Source: Georgenia subflava
Lineage (GTDB): Bacteria > Actinomycetota > Actinomycetes > Actinomycetales > Actinomycetaceae
DNA length: 64,000 nucleotides
Reading direction: 5' to 3'
NCBI RefSeq assembly: GCF_009193155.1
Contig: NZ_VUKD01000003.1
Location: forward strand, 434,001-498,000
Made by a program: the position numbers and the translations under genes. Within the stretch, counting starts at the first letter, position 1, and each line of letters starts with the position of its first letter. Shown one piece after another: positions 17,500 to 28,284 of this stretch. The notes beneath the pieces are model-generated. The model had not been told where the DNA came from. It did not search any database and saw only the letters and a list, made by a program, of their open reading frames with translations.

Positions 17500-18699
17500 A
17501 TGACGGCGACAGACGTCGTGGGGCGCGCCCCGGCGCCCAGGCGGCGGAAGAGCGCCGTGCGCGGCAGCGAGCCGGTGGCCGGATGGATCTTCATCGCGCC
17601 GATGCTCGTCATCCTCGGCCTCTTCCTGGTCCTGCCCATCGGCATGGCGCTGTGGGTGAGCGTCTCCGACTGGCAGGGCCGGGGCAGCCCGTTCGCCGGC
17701 GGGGCGAGCTTCGTCGGCACGCAGAACTACCAGGAGCTGCTGAGCGGAGGCGGGCTGGCGCAGCGTGACTTCGCCACGTCGCTGCGGAACAACCTGTACT
17801 ACGTGGCACTGGTCGTGCCCGTCCAGACCGCGGTGGCGCTCGGGCTCGCGATGCTGGTCAACCGGAAGGTCCTCAGGGGCAGGGGGTTCTTCCGGACAGC
17901 GTTCTACTTCCCGTCCGTGACGAGCTCGGTGGCCATCACCGTGCTCTTCCTGTTCCTGTTCAGCGCCTCCGGCGCCGTGAACAAGCTCCTCAGCTACCTC
18001 TCCATCACGGGACCGAACTGGTTCAACGACCCCCGCGGTGTGCTCCACATCCTGCTCGCAGCGGTCGGTGTGGACGCTGCACCCGCCGGGCTCCAGGCCG
18101 CACCGTTCCTGGGCATCAGCTGGTGGCAGTGGCTCGCCGGACCGTCGGTGGCGATGTCGGTGTTCATCATCATGGCGATCTTCACCACCTCCGGGACGTT
18201 CATGCTGCTGTTCATCGCAGCGCTCCAGAACATCTCCGGCGAGGTCGACGAGGCGGCGATGATGGACGGCGCCAACGCCTGGCAGCGGTTCTGGCACGTC
18301 ACGCTGCCGATGCTCAGGCCGACAGTGTTCACCGTGGTCACCCTCGGTCTGATCGGCACCTGGCAGGTGTTCGACCAGATCTACACGGGCACCCAGGGCG
18401 GCCCCGGGAAGACGACGCTCACGCCGGCGTACCTGTCCTACCAGACCTCCTTCGAGGGCCAGAACTGGGGGGAGGGTGCTGCCATCGCCTTCATCCTGTT
18501 CGCGATCATCGTCGTGCTGACGATCTTCCAGCGGCTGCTCCTGAGCGATCGTGACTCACGGCCGTGGCGGCGACGGCGACGGCGGCGCCCGGTGGTGGCC
18601 GGCGGTGCAGCGGCTGCTACCGGAGCGCCGGGCTCGGTGGGAACCGCGAGCGACGTGCCAGCCGCGGGACCTGACGATCGACCACGGAGGCAGTCGTGA
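17500..18699 (+). CDS. Sugar ABC transporter permease (MalF/UgpA type)
   Basis: Inner-membrane permease, 399 residues, with six core helices beginning at AGWIFIAPMLVILGLFLVLP. The ATPase-docking EAA loop is EVDEAAMMDGANAWQRFWHV followed by TLPML. A 45-residue Arg/Ala/Gly-rich tail follows the last helix (residues about 350-399), longer than usual for the family and probably disordered. The gene ends in a GTGA overlap with the partner permease, indicating coupled translation. Part of the LacI-controlled operon. Confidence 0.94.
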   Translation: MTATDVVGRAPAPRRRKSAVRGSEPVAGWIFIAPMLVILGLFLVLPIGMALWVSVSDWQGRGSPFAGGASFVGTQNYQELLSGGGLAQRDFATSLRNNLYYVALVVPVQTAVALGLAMLVNRKVLRGRGFFRTAFYFPSVTSSVAITVLFLFLFSASGAVNKLLSYLSITGPNWFNDPRGVLHILLAAVGVDAAPAGLQAAPFLGISWWQWLAGPSVAMSVFIIMAIFTTSGTFMLLFIAALQNISGEVDEAAMMDGANAWQRFWHVTLPMLRPTVFTVVTLGLIGTWQVFDQIYTGTQGGPGKTTLTPAYLSYQTSFEGQNWGEGAAIAFILFAIIVVLTIFQRLLLSDRDSRPWRRRRRRRPVVAGGAAAATGAPGSVGTASDVPAAGPDDRPRRQS

Positions 18700-19580
18700 G
18701 CACGACACAGACGGCACGGCCGGCGGCGAACCGTCCGCGTCGCACCCCCGAGCGGAAGCGCATGATCGCGACGTCGCTGACTTACGCCGTCCTGGTGAGT
18801 CTGGCGATCGTCTACATCTATCCCTTCCTGGTGGAGGTGGCGACGTCCTTCAAGAGCAACGCCGAGGCGGCGCAGAACCCGCTCTCCCTCGTCCCCCAGA
18901 CGGCCACCACCGCGGCGTACGAGCGCCTGTTCCAGAACTCCGACTTCCCGCTGTGGTTCGGCAACTCCGTCATCGTCACGGTCCTGGTCACGCTCGGTCG
19001 GGTGTTCTTCAACTCCCTTGCCGGCTACGCGTTGGCCCGCCTCCGGTTCCCGGGCCGGAGCCTGATCTTCGCGGGGCTCGTGGCGGTCATGGCGGTGCCG
19101 ACCGTTGTGCTGCTCATCCCGAAGTTCCTCGTGATCAACCAGCTGGGCATCTACGACACCTACGCGGCTCTCGTGCTGCCCCTCCTGGTGGATGCGGCCG
19201 GGATCTTCATCATGAAGAACTTCTTCGAGTCGATCCCGCCCAGCGTCGAGGAGGCGGCCCGCATCGACGGGGCCGGCGTGTTCCGGACCTTCTGGTCGAT
19301 CGTGCTGCCGATGGCGACCCCCGCCGTCGTGACGATCATCATCCTGTCCTTCCAGGGCTCGTGGAACGAGCTGTCCCACTTCATCGTCGCCTCGCAGAGC
19401 CAGGAGCTCTTCACCCTGACCAAGGGCGTGGCCCAGCTCAGCTCCGGCGCACTCAGTCAGGGGTCGCAGTACCCGATCAAGCTCGCCGCCGCCGCGCTCA
19501 TGACCATTCCCGTGGCAGTGCTGTTCTTCATCTTCCAGAAGCGGCTGATGAATGTCGGGGAGGGGGCGGTCAAGGGCTGA
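18696..19580 (+). CDS. Sugar ABC transporter permease (MalG/UgpE type)
   Basis: Second membrane subunit, 294 residues, six helices; IVYIYPFLVEVATSFKSNAE at the start is typical of MalG-type proteins. The EAA loop reads SVEEAARIDGAGVFRTFWSI followed by VLPM. The start is GTG overlapping the upstream stop by four bases. It pairs with the preceding permease to form the channel, and the operon continues after 20 bases into an S9 peptidase gene. Confidence 0.94.
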   Translation: MSTTQTARPAANRPRRTPERKRMIATSLTYAVLVSLAIVYIYPFLVEVATSFKSNAEAAQNPLSLVPQTATTAAYERLFQNSDFPLWFGNSVIVTVLVTLGRVFFNSLAGYALARLRFPGRSLIFAGLVAVMAVPTVVLLIPKFLVINQLGIYDTYAALVLPLLVDAAGIFIMKNFFESIPPSVEEAARIDGAGVFRTFWSIVLPMATPAVVTIIILSFQGSWNELSHFIVASQSQELFTLTKGVAQLSSGALSQGSQYPIKLAAAALMTIPVAVLFFIFQKRLMNVGEGAVKG

Positions 19581-19600
19581 ACGCCCATAGGGTGACGACC

Positions 19601-21640
19601 ATGATCGATGACCGTGGCGCAGAGCCATTGCCCTGCGGCACCTGGCCGTCGCCGGTGCTCGCGCAGACCCTCACCGAGCGTGCGGTGTCGCTGTCGCTGC
19701 CGCAGATCGACGGGGCGCACGTGTACTGGCTCGAGGGACGGCCCGAGGAGGGTGGTCGGACGGCACTGGTGTGCCGCTCGGCGGACGGTGAGCCCGCCGA
19801 CGTCGTCGCGACCATGCCCGACGGCTCACCCGCCGACGTCCGATCGCGAGTCCACGAGTACGGCGGCGCCGCCTACACGGTCCTCGCCGGGACCGTCGTG
19901 TTCTCGCACGGCGGTGACGGCCGCCTGTACCGGCTCGAGACCGGCCGTGGCGGTGGTCGGCACGCCGGTCCCCCGTCGGACCCGGAACCCGTTGGTCTCA
20001 CGCCCGAGGCGCAGTGGCGGTTCGCGGACCCGGTCATCGACGTCACGCGTGGCGTCGTCTACGCCGTGCGCGAGGACCACAGCTCGGCGGCCGACGGTGG
20101 CGAGCCGGTGAACGAGCTGGTGTCGGTCCCGCTCGACGGCTCGGCCGCGGACGACGTCTCACGGGTCACCGCTCTGGTCACTGGCCATGACTTCGTGACC
20201 TCGCCGGTCCTGAACGAGGACGCGACGCGGCTGGCGTGGATCACCTGGGAGCACCCGCACATGCCCTGGACGAGCTCGCGGCTGCACGTCGGTGCGCTCA
20301 CCACGGAGGGCACGCTCGCGGACGAGGAGGTCATCGCCGGTGGTGACGGCGTCAGCGTCGCCCAGCCGGTGTGGACACCTGGCGGCGACCTCCTGCACGT
20401 CGATGACTCCTCCGGCTGGTGGAACCTCTACCGCACCGAGGGGGTCGGGCCCGGTCGGGACGGTCCGCCGCGCAGCCGGGACCTGCACCCGAGCGAGATG
20501 GAGTTCACGCCGCCACAGTGGCGCCTCGGCCCGCGCACGGTGGCGGTGCTCGACGAGGACCACGTCGTCTGCAGCTGGACGAGCGAGGGCCGCTGGCACA
20601 TGGGGACGGTGCGGCTGGCCAACGGTGAGCTCGAGGAGTGGCACACCGGCTGGGAGCCCGTCGGAGACATCGCCGCTTCCGGAGGACGCGTCGTCCTGGT
20701 GGCGGCCACTCCGACCAGGACGCCTGCCATCGTGGAGATCGATCTCGAGGCACGTGACGTCGGCGTGCTCAAGGAGAGCTGCGCGGTGCGTCTCGACGAC
20801 GGCGACGTGTCGCCCGCCCGGCCGATCTCCTGGTCATCGACCGACGGCGCCGAGGCGCATGGCTTCTTCTACGCGCCCCGCTCGTCCCGGTTCGTCGGAC
20901 CCGAGGACGAGCTTCCGCCGCTCATCGTGATGACCCACGGCGGACCGACGTCTGCGACGCTCGGCGTGCTCTCGCTCGGCGTGCAGTTCTGGACGAGCCG
21001 GGGTTTTGCGGTCCTGGACGTCAACTACGGCGGGTCCACCGGGTACGGCCGCGCCTACCGGGAACGCCTCGACGGCGTGTGGGGCGTCGTCGACGTCGCT
21101 GACTGCGCGAGCGGCGCCGAGCATCTCGCGGCTTCAGGAATGGTGGACCGGAGACGGATGGCCATCCGCGGCGGGAGCGCGGGCGGGTTCACGACACTGG
21201 CCGCACTGGCTTTCACGGATGTGTTCACGGCGGGCGCGAGCCTGTACGGGATCGGTGACCTGGCGGCTCTCGCCCGTGACACGCACAAGTTCGAGTCGCG
21301 CTACCTGGAGGGCCTGGTCGGCCCCTACCCCGAGGCCGAGGAGGTGTATCGCGAGCGGTCACCCGTGCACCACACCGACCGGCTCTCGGCGCCGCTGGTG
21401 CTGCTCCAGGGCTCCGACGACAAGGTCGTGCCACCCAACCAGGCGGAGCAGATGGCCGAGGCCGTTCGCTCGAAGGGCCTGCCAGTCGCTGTGGTGATGT
21501 TCGAGGGCGAAGCGCACGGCTTCCGCAGGGCGGAGAACATCCAGGCAGCCGTGCTCGCCGAGCTCAGCTTCTACGCCCAGGTGTGGGGCTTCGAGCCGGC
21601 CGGTGACGTCCCGCGACTCGCAGTAGAGAACCTCGCGTAA
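19601..21640 (+). CDS. S9-family (prolyl oligopeptidase-like) peptidase
   Basis: Cytoplasmic serine peptidase, 679 residues, with no signal peptide. The start ATG 19601 follows AGGGTGA; a much longer open frame upstream overlaps the permeases and is not coding. The N-terminal 400 residues form a beta-propeller (repeats such as LHVDDSSGWWNLYR, VLDEDHVVCSWTSEGRWHMG). The C-terminal alpha/beta-hydrolase has LIVMTHGGPTSATLG, NYGGSTGYGRAYRERLDGVW, the nucleophile Ser in RGGSAGGF, Asp in LQGSDDKVVPP and His in EGEAHGF. Such enzymes cleave short peptides, typically as dipeptidyl or acylaminoacyl peptidases. Its presence at the end of a sugar-uptake operon, 20 bases after the permease, is unusual. 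Confidence 0.93.
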   Translation: MIDDRGAEPLPCGTWPSPVLAQTLTERAVSLSLPQIDGAHVYWLEGRPEEGGRTALVCRSADGEPADVVATMPDGSPADVRSRVHEYGGAAYTVLAGTVVFSHGGDGRLYRLETGRGGGRHAGPPSDPEPVGLTPEAQWRFADPVIDVTRGVVYAVREDHSSAADGGEPVNELVSVPLDGSAADDVSRVTALVTGHDFVTSPVLNEDATRLAWITWEHPHMPWTSSRLHVGALTTEGTLADEEVIAGGDGVSVAQPVWTPGGDLLHVDDSSGWWNLYRTEGVGPGRDGPPRSRDLHPSEMEFTPPQWRLGPRTVAVLDEDHVVCSWTSEGRWHMGTVRLANGELEEWHTGWEPVGDIAASGGRVVLVAATPTRTPAIVEIDLEARDVGVLKESCAVRLDDGDVSPARPISWSSTDGAEAHGFFYAPRSSRFVGPEDELPPLIVMTHGGPTSATLGVLSLGVQFWTSRGFAVLDVNYGGSTGYGRAYRERLDGVWGVVDVADCASGAEHLAASGMVDRRRMAIRGGSAGGFTTLAALAFTDVFTAGASLYGIGDLAALARDTHKFESRYLEGLVGPYPEAEEVYRERSPVHHTDRLSAPLVLLQGSDDKVVPPNQAEQMAEAVRSKGLPVAVVMFEGEAHGFRRAENIQAAVLAELSFYAQVWGFEPAGDVPRLAVENLA

Positions 21641-21697
21641 CCGCACGGGCGCCCTCGTCGGGGTGGGTGCGCATGCTGAGGGGGAGCAACCGGCTGC

Positions 21698-23449
21698 TCA
21701 GAACGGCGGGGTGTCGTCAGCGCTCTGCTGGGGGTCGGGTGGGCTGGCGCCGCCGCTGTTTCCGCCGCCGGTGCCGCTGGTCCCGCCGGCACCGTTCCGG
21801 CGGCTCCCGGCGCCGCCGCTGCCCCGGCCGCCGGCTCCACCACCACCTGGACCGCCGCCACCTCCGCCACCTCCGCCGCCTGCGGCGCCACCGCGGGTGG
21901 GTGTGCCGGGGATGGGTTCGGGTCGGCGTCGGTAGGTGTGCCCGGTGGGTGCGGTCCAGACGATCGACCCGTCCGCAGCCCGCCTCGCGCCCCACTTCTT
22001 GTTCGTCTTGAGGTTGTGATGGCGCCGGCACAGCGGGTGGAGGTTGACCTCGGTGGTCTGCGCGATCCGCGCCGCACACGCCGGGTCGTAAGCGACGATG
22101 TGGTCCAGGTCGCAGCACACCGCCGGCTGGCGGCACCCCGGGAAAGTACACGTCACATCCCGGGCGACGATCGTGCGGGTCAGGTCCGCGCCGGGGCGGT
22201 ACTTCTTCGTCCCCAGGGCACGGAACTGGCCATCGGCATCGGTGAACAACGCCCGCCACGTCCCGTCCTGCGCGATCTGCCGGGCCAGGTCGGCCGGGAT
22301 CGGCCCGTACCCACCCAGCATGCCCGGCTCGTCATCAACACCCAGCAGGGTCCCGGCCCCGACGGTGACCTGCACCGACACACCCGCGGTGCCTGTGCGG
22401 GTGGGCAGAGGCTGGCCGGTGAGGTCGACGCCCTTGGCGGCCAGGGCGGTGAAGACGTCCACGAACGCATCCGCCCGCACCTGGTCCAGGGACCTGGGGT
22501 CGATGTCCTTGTTCCCTTTCGCGGCCTTGGCGACCGCGTCCAAGATGGTGCGGACCCGGGCGGCGTCCTCGGCGCGCACGTACGCGCTGATCCAGGCCAT
22601 CGCGTCCGGGGCCGGGTCGAAGACCACCCGCCGGTCCGCGTGCTCCGCCACCCGACGTTTCGCTCCCGCGTCGGGGTCGATGGTCAGCGCGGCCTTGCGC
22701 AGCCTCGCCTTGAGCGCGGTCCCGGACAGCTCACCGGCCTGGTCCAGCAGCTCGTCCACGGCCTTGCGGTGGTCCTCGATGCTCATCCCCGGCTCCCGCG
22801 AGGACAGGATCCCGGCCTTCTTGGTGTCGATGGTCCCGGTCGTCAACGCGTCGGCGACCTTGGGGAACAGGCACAACCCGGAAGCGAAGTGGACCTTCGC
22901 CTCCCCCGCCTTGGTCGTGGTGCCCAGGCGGGCGCCGATCTCCGCACCGGCCTCGGTCAACGCGTTCGAGCCGCTCCCGCGCCGGTCGGTCAGCTCCGCG
23001 ACGAACCTGGCCTGGGCCGACATCGCCCACGACGCCAGACGCTCGAACCCCGCGATCGCCTCCACAAGTTCTTGCTCGCCGACCCCGGCGGGCTCGAGCG
23101 CATCCAGCACGTGCGCCAGGACCGGACCCCCGGACTGGTCCTCCAAGAACCGGGCGGCGACCGAGACAAGCCCGTGCGGCGACCTCCGTGCATCGACCTC
23201 GTCAGGGTCCAGGACCATCGACTCCAGCTCCCACACCCCCGGCGGCCGAGCGAAGTCCACCCCGGACCCGCCGGCCGTGCAGCCGGTCACCGTCACACGC
23301 CCGGCGTCCACGCACACCACGCCGGCCGCCCGACGATAAGACGCCACCCGTCCACGCACACACGCCTCGAGCGGCGAGAACTCCACGGCGGCGCTCGGCC
23401 CGTCGACCGGTGCACCACCGGCCGACCCCGACACCTCGTCCTCGAGCAT
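21698..23449 (-). CDS. DUF222 / HNH endonuclease domain protein (13E12-repeat type)
   Basis: A 583-residue protein of the multicopy actinobacterial DUF222-HNH family. The helical DUF222 region spans roughly residues 90-370. The HNH nuclease follows at about 430-500: CTFPGCRQPAVCCDLDHIVA then LHPLCRRHHNLKTNKKWG, supplying the zinc-binding cysteines and the His-Asn-His catalytic set. The last 80 residues are almost pure Gly/Pro/Ser with a run of ten glycines, which at DNA level is a GC-skewed low-complexity tract near 21780-21900. The family is often expanded and recombining in actinobacterial genomes; its role (mobile, defence or DNA processing) is not established. Confidence 0.9.
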   Translation of the reverse strand: MLEDEVSGSAGGAPVDGPSAAVEFSPLEACVRGRVASYRRAAGVVCVDAGRVTVTGCTAGGSGVDFARPPGVWELESMVLDPDEVDARRSPHGLVSVAARFLEDQSGGPVLAHVLDALEPAGVGEQELVEAIAGFERLASWAMSAQARFVAELTDRRGSGSNALTEAGAEIGARLGTTTKAGEAKVHFASGLCLFPKVADALTTGTIDTKKAGILSSREPGMSIEDHRKAVDELLDQAGELSGTALKARLRKAALTIDPDAGAKRRVAEHADRRVVFDPAPDAMAWISAYVRAEDAARVRTILDAVAKAAKGNKDIDPRSLDQVRADAFVDVFTALAAKGVDLTGQPLPTRTGTAGVSVQVTVGAGTLLGVDDEPGMLGGYGPIPADLARQIAQDGTWRALFTDADGQFRALGTKKYRPGADLTRTIVARDVTCTFPGCRQPAVCCDLDHIVAYDPACAARIAQTTEVNLHPLCRRHHNLKTNKKWGARRAADGSIVWTAPTGHTYRRRPEPIPGTPTRGGAAGGGGGGGGGGPGGGGAGGRGSGGAGSRRNGAGGTSGTGGGNSGGASPPDPQQSADDTPPF

Positions 23450-23515
23450 GTCTCAAACACTAGTTCGGGCCACTGACATCTGACCCAGGCTCGGACACGG
23501 GCATGCTTTCCCGCG

Positions 23516-24796
23516 TCAGCCGCGGGGGTCCTGGACCGCACCGAGGAACAGCGGCCAACCCGTCTCGATGTGCACGACTCGGATCGCGAAGGGCCTGTCA
23601 ACCGTCATCTCGACGGGCTCGGTCGGTTCGGGAGCGGCACCCGCCTCGGCCCCGATCTCGGTCACCGCGGCCGCGACGGTGCCTTCCTCATCCATCGTCA
23701 GGGTCGCCTGGTGCGCGACCGCGGAGACGAACAGGTCCGGCGCGATGCCGGTCAGGTCGGCGCGTCCGAACGTGAAGAGGCTGGTCAGACCCAGGGCCTC
23801 GAGCGGTTCGAGCAACGATGTGGAGGTGGCCATGTCGACCTTCGGCAGAGCAAGCAGCACCTCGCTCTGCTGCGGCGTGGCGAACGCCGCATCGAGCGTC
23901 GCCCAGTCGTCGGCAGTCAGCTCCGTCGGCGCAGTCCCCTCGGTCGGCAGGACGACGTCCATGGCGAAAGCCTCCGTGTAGGGCAGCCGCACGGCCTGCC
24001 ACGGGCCGTCATCGGCGTAGACCATGTCTCCCCGACGGACCATCGTGGCGAGCTCGATCTCGTCACCCGTTCCGAGCGTGAAGGGCAGGTCTCGGGTCAT
24101 GCCCGCCTCGAAGGGAGCCTCCCAGCGGGCGGCGAGCACCACGGCGTTCTGGAGCACGAGATACAGGTCGGGATCGGGCCTGATGGCGGAGGCCTCGACC
24201 CGACCACCGGTGTGCTTCCGCACCCACGCGTCGAGCGCCGCCTTCCCGCTCGCATCCGAGAGCTCGGCGACCCTGACGCCCGCGTCGTACCCAGCGGCGA
24301 GCCGGTCGAGGAACTCGTCCTCGACGGTCCTGTCCTCGTCGACCACGATCCCGTTGGCCAGGTGCAGCAGCGGGACGTCGGGCAGGTCGTCGTCATCGAC
24401 GTCCGGGGCACCGTCGTACTCCTGCATGGCCGACTGGAGCGCGTTGAAGGCATCGGTGCGGTCCTGACCGGCAGCGCCGAGCAGGCGGTCGAGCTCAGCG
24501 GCGCTGTCGCCCCGCGCCCCCTCGGCGAGCATCGACAGCGCAACGGCGACCGACGCCGGCGAGATCAGCTGGTTCTCGGTCGAGTCCGGGGCGAGCAGAC
24601 CGACACCGAGCGCGGTGGTCGCCTCGACCACTGACACCACGTCCGATGTCTCTGACAACACCACGGCGTCGCGCTCGACATCGGAGCGCAGCTCGACCCC
24701 GGCGTCCGCAGCGGCACATGCGCCAAGCACGACGGCGACCACGACGCCCGTCGCCACGGTTGCCCTGCGACGACGGCGGCCCGCACCAGGTCCCAT
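23516..24796 (-). CDS. Secreted lipoprotein serpin (predicted inhibitory serine protease inhibitor)
   Basis: Serpin-fold protein of 426 residues. A basic N-terminus and hydrophobic stretch end in the lipobox LGAC (Cys near residue 27), so it is probably anchored outside the membrane. Serpin landmarks: NQLISPASVAVALSMLAEGA, LHLANGIVVD, LVLQNAVVLAARWEAPFE, FAMDVVLPTEG and the C-terminal FAIRVVHIETGWPLFLGAVQDP. The reactive-loop hinge EEGTVAAAVT matches the EEGTEAAAAT consensus of inhibitory serpins. Counting as in alpha-1-antitrypsin, P1-P1' falls near Gly-Ala in GAEAGAAPEP, suggesting an elastase- or subtilisin-like target. ATG 24796. No protease gene is adjacent. Bacterial serpins are sparse, which hints at horizontal origin, but base composition does not obviously differ. 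Confidence 0.92.
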   Translation of the reverse strand: MGPGAGRRRRRATVATGVVVAVVLGACAAADAGVELRSDVERDAVVLSETSDVVSVVEATTALGVGLLAPDSTENQLISPASVAVALSMLAEGARGDSAAELDRLLGAAGQDRTDAFNALQSAMQEYDGAPDVDDDDLPDVPLLHLANGIVVDEDRTVEDEFLDRLAAGYDAGVRVAELSDASGKAALDAWVRKHTGGRVEASAIRPDPDLYLVLQNAVVLAARWEAPFEAGMTRDLPFTLGTGDEIELATMVRRGDMVYADDGPWQAVRLPYTEAFAMDVVLPTEGTAPTELTADDWATLDAAFATPQQSEVLLALPKVDMATSTSLLEPLEALGLTSLFTFGRADLTGIAPDLFVSAVAHQATLTMDEEGTVAAAVTEIGAEAGAAPEPTEPVEMTVDRPFAIRVVHIETGWPLFLGAVQDPRG

Positions 24797-24881
24797 GGCC
24801 AGACTCTATGAGTCGCTGCGCCGCCTGGCCCCGGTTCATGGGTCACGATCGGGCAACGGGCGGGACGACGGTGGTGCCGTG

Positions 24882-25084
24882 GTGCCGAGGACGTCCGCCG
24901 GAGCAGTGCCGACGACGACGTCCCCTTGGGCCGTGCCGACGACGACATCCCCTCGAGCCGTGCCGCCGACGACGTCCGCTCCGGCCGTGCTGCCGACGAC
25001 GTCGCTCGAGCGGTGCCGACGATCTCCCCTCGAGCTGTGCCGACGACGTCCGCCCGGGCCGCGCCGACGACGTCCGCCCGAGCG
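24882..25084. repeat. Tandem repeat, eight 24-27 bp units
   Basis: Eight contiguous units start at 24882, 24906, 24933, 24960, 24987, 25013, 25037 and 25061, each close to GTGCCGACGACGTCC followed by NCTCGAGCC. Most length change comes from an extra GAC or GCC triplet. The array occupies most of the gap between the serpin start and the aconitase terminator. It is open in several frames as low-complexity peptides but has no start, ribosome site or family match, so it is treated as non-coding. Confidence 0.88.
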
Positions 25085-25110
25085 TGATGCCGGCAGCGTC
25101 CGAACGGCCG

Positions 25111-25144
25111 CCGGCCCCGCCCACACGAAGGTGGACGGGGCCGG
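25111..25144 (-). terminator. Hairpin terminator of acnA
   Basis: GC-rich inverted repeat with 14-base arms (CCGGCCCCGCCCAC and its partner) around a six-base loop. In the minus-strand RNA all positions pair, with one G-U. It lies 32 bases after the aconitase stop codon and has no U-tract. Confidence 0.85.
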
Positions 25145-25175
25145 CAGCGGCGCGGTGCGCCGTCGTCATGGTTCG

Positions 25176-27992
<2,817 letters not shown>

Positions 27993-28089
27993 ATGTGCTC
28001 CTCGGCTCGTGCTGACCTTCGGGCGCGGCGGCGCGACCGGCGCCACGTCGCGTACAGACCTCATGGTCCCACGGCGTACGCACCCGTGA

Positions 28090-28107
28090 TATCTCGATAT
28101 CAAGATA
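28090..28107. promoter_or_regulatory. 18-bp near-perfect palindrome upstream of acnA
   Basis: TATCTCGATATCAAGATA reads nearly the same on both strands, differing only at the symmetric pair flanking the GATATC centre. On the minus strand it contains TTGATA (28098-28103), a plausible -35 for acnA, so a bound regulator would cover the promoter. It is AT-rich in a GC-rich setting. The regulator is unknown. Confidence 0.65.
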
Positions 28108-28171
28108 CTTTGCGGGGCGCGGGTGTGTCCACCGACACGCAGAGCGAGCGTGCTTCGTTGCCTGAACGAGA

Positions 28172-28207
28172 TCGCTGAAGTGGTTGCTATCGCGACCACT
28201 TCAGCGA
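28172..28207. terminator. Hairpin downstream of the RNA methyltransferase gene (terminator or regulatory)
   Basis: Inverted repeat TCGCTGAAGTGGTTGC / GCGACCACTTCAGCGA, 16-base arms with one non-Watson-Crick pair and a TATC loop. It lies 78 bases beyond the methyltransferase stop and some 180-215 bases upstream of acnA on the same strand. It most simply terminates the upstream operon before the acnA promoter. No U-tract follows, so an operator role is not excluded. Confidence 0.65.
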
Positions 28208-28284
28208 CCTCGGCCGCCGTCCCGCGCGGCCAGGTCCTTCGCGGTCGAGGACAGCCCCTACGACGCAGCTCGAGGGGCAACCCG

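Noticed and set aside
18551-19600. Long open frame joined in front of the S9 peptidase, spanning both permeases
   Set aside because: It is an overlapping frame of high-GC coding DNA; the peptidase family start matches ATG 19601 and the upstream part resembles no protein.
21698-23449. DUF222/HNH gene as evidence of an integrated mobile element
   Set aside because: The family is spread through actinobacterial genomes; no flanking repeats, tRNA or integrase were seen here.
24882-25126. Repeat-encoded peptides across the 24.9 kb array on both strands
   Set aside because: Low-complexity Arg/Gly/Thr/Val repeats, no ribosome site, open in several frames at once as expected for a triplet-biased GC repeat.
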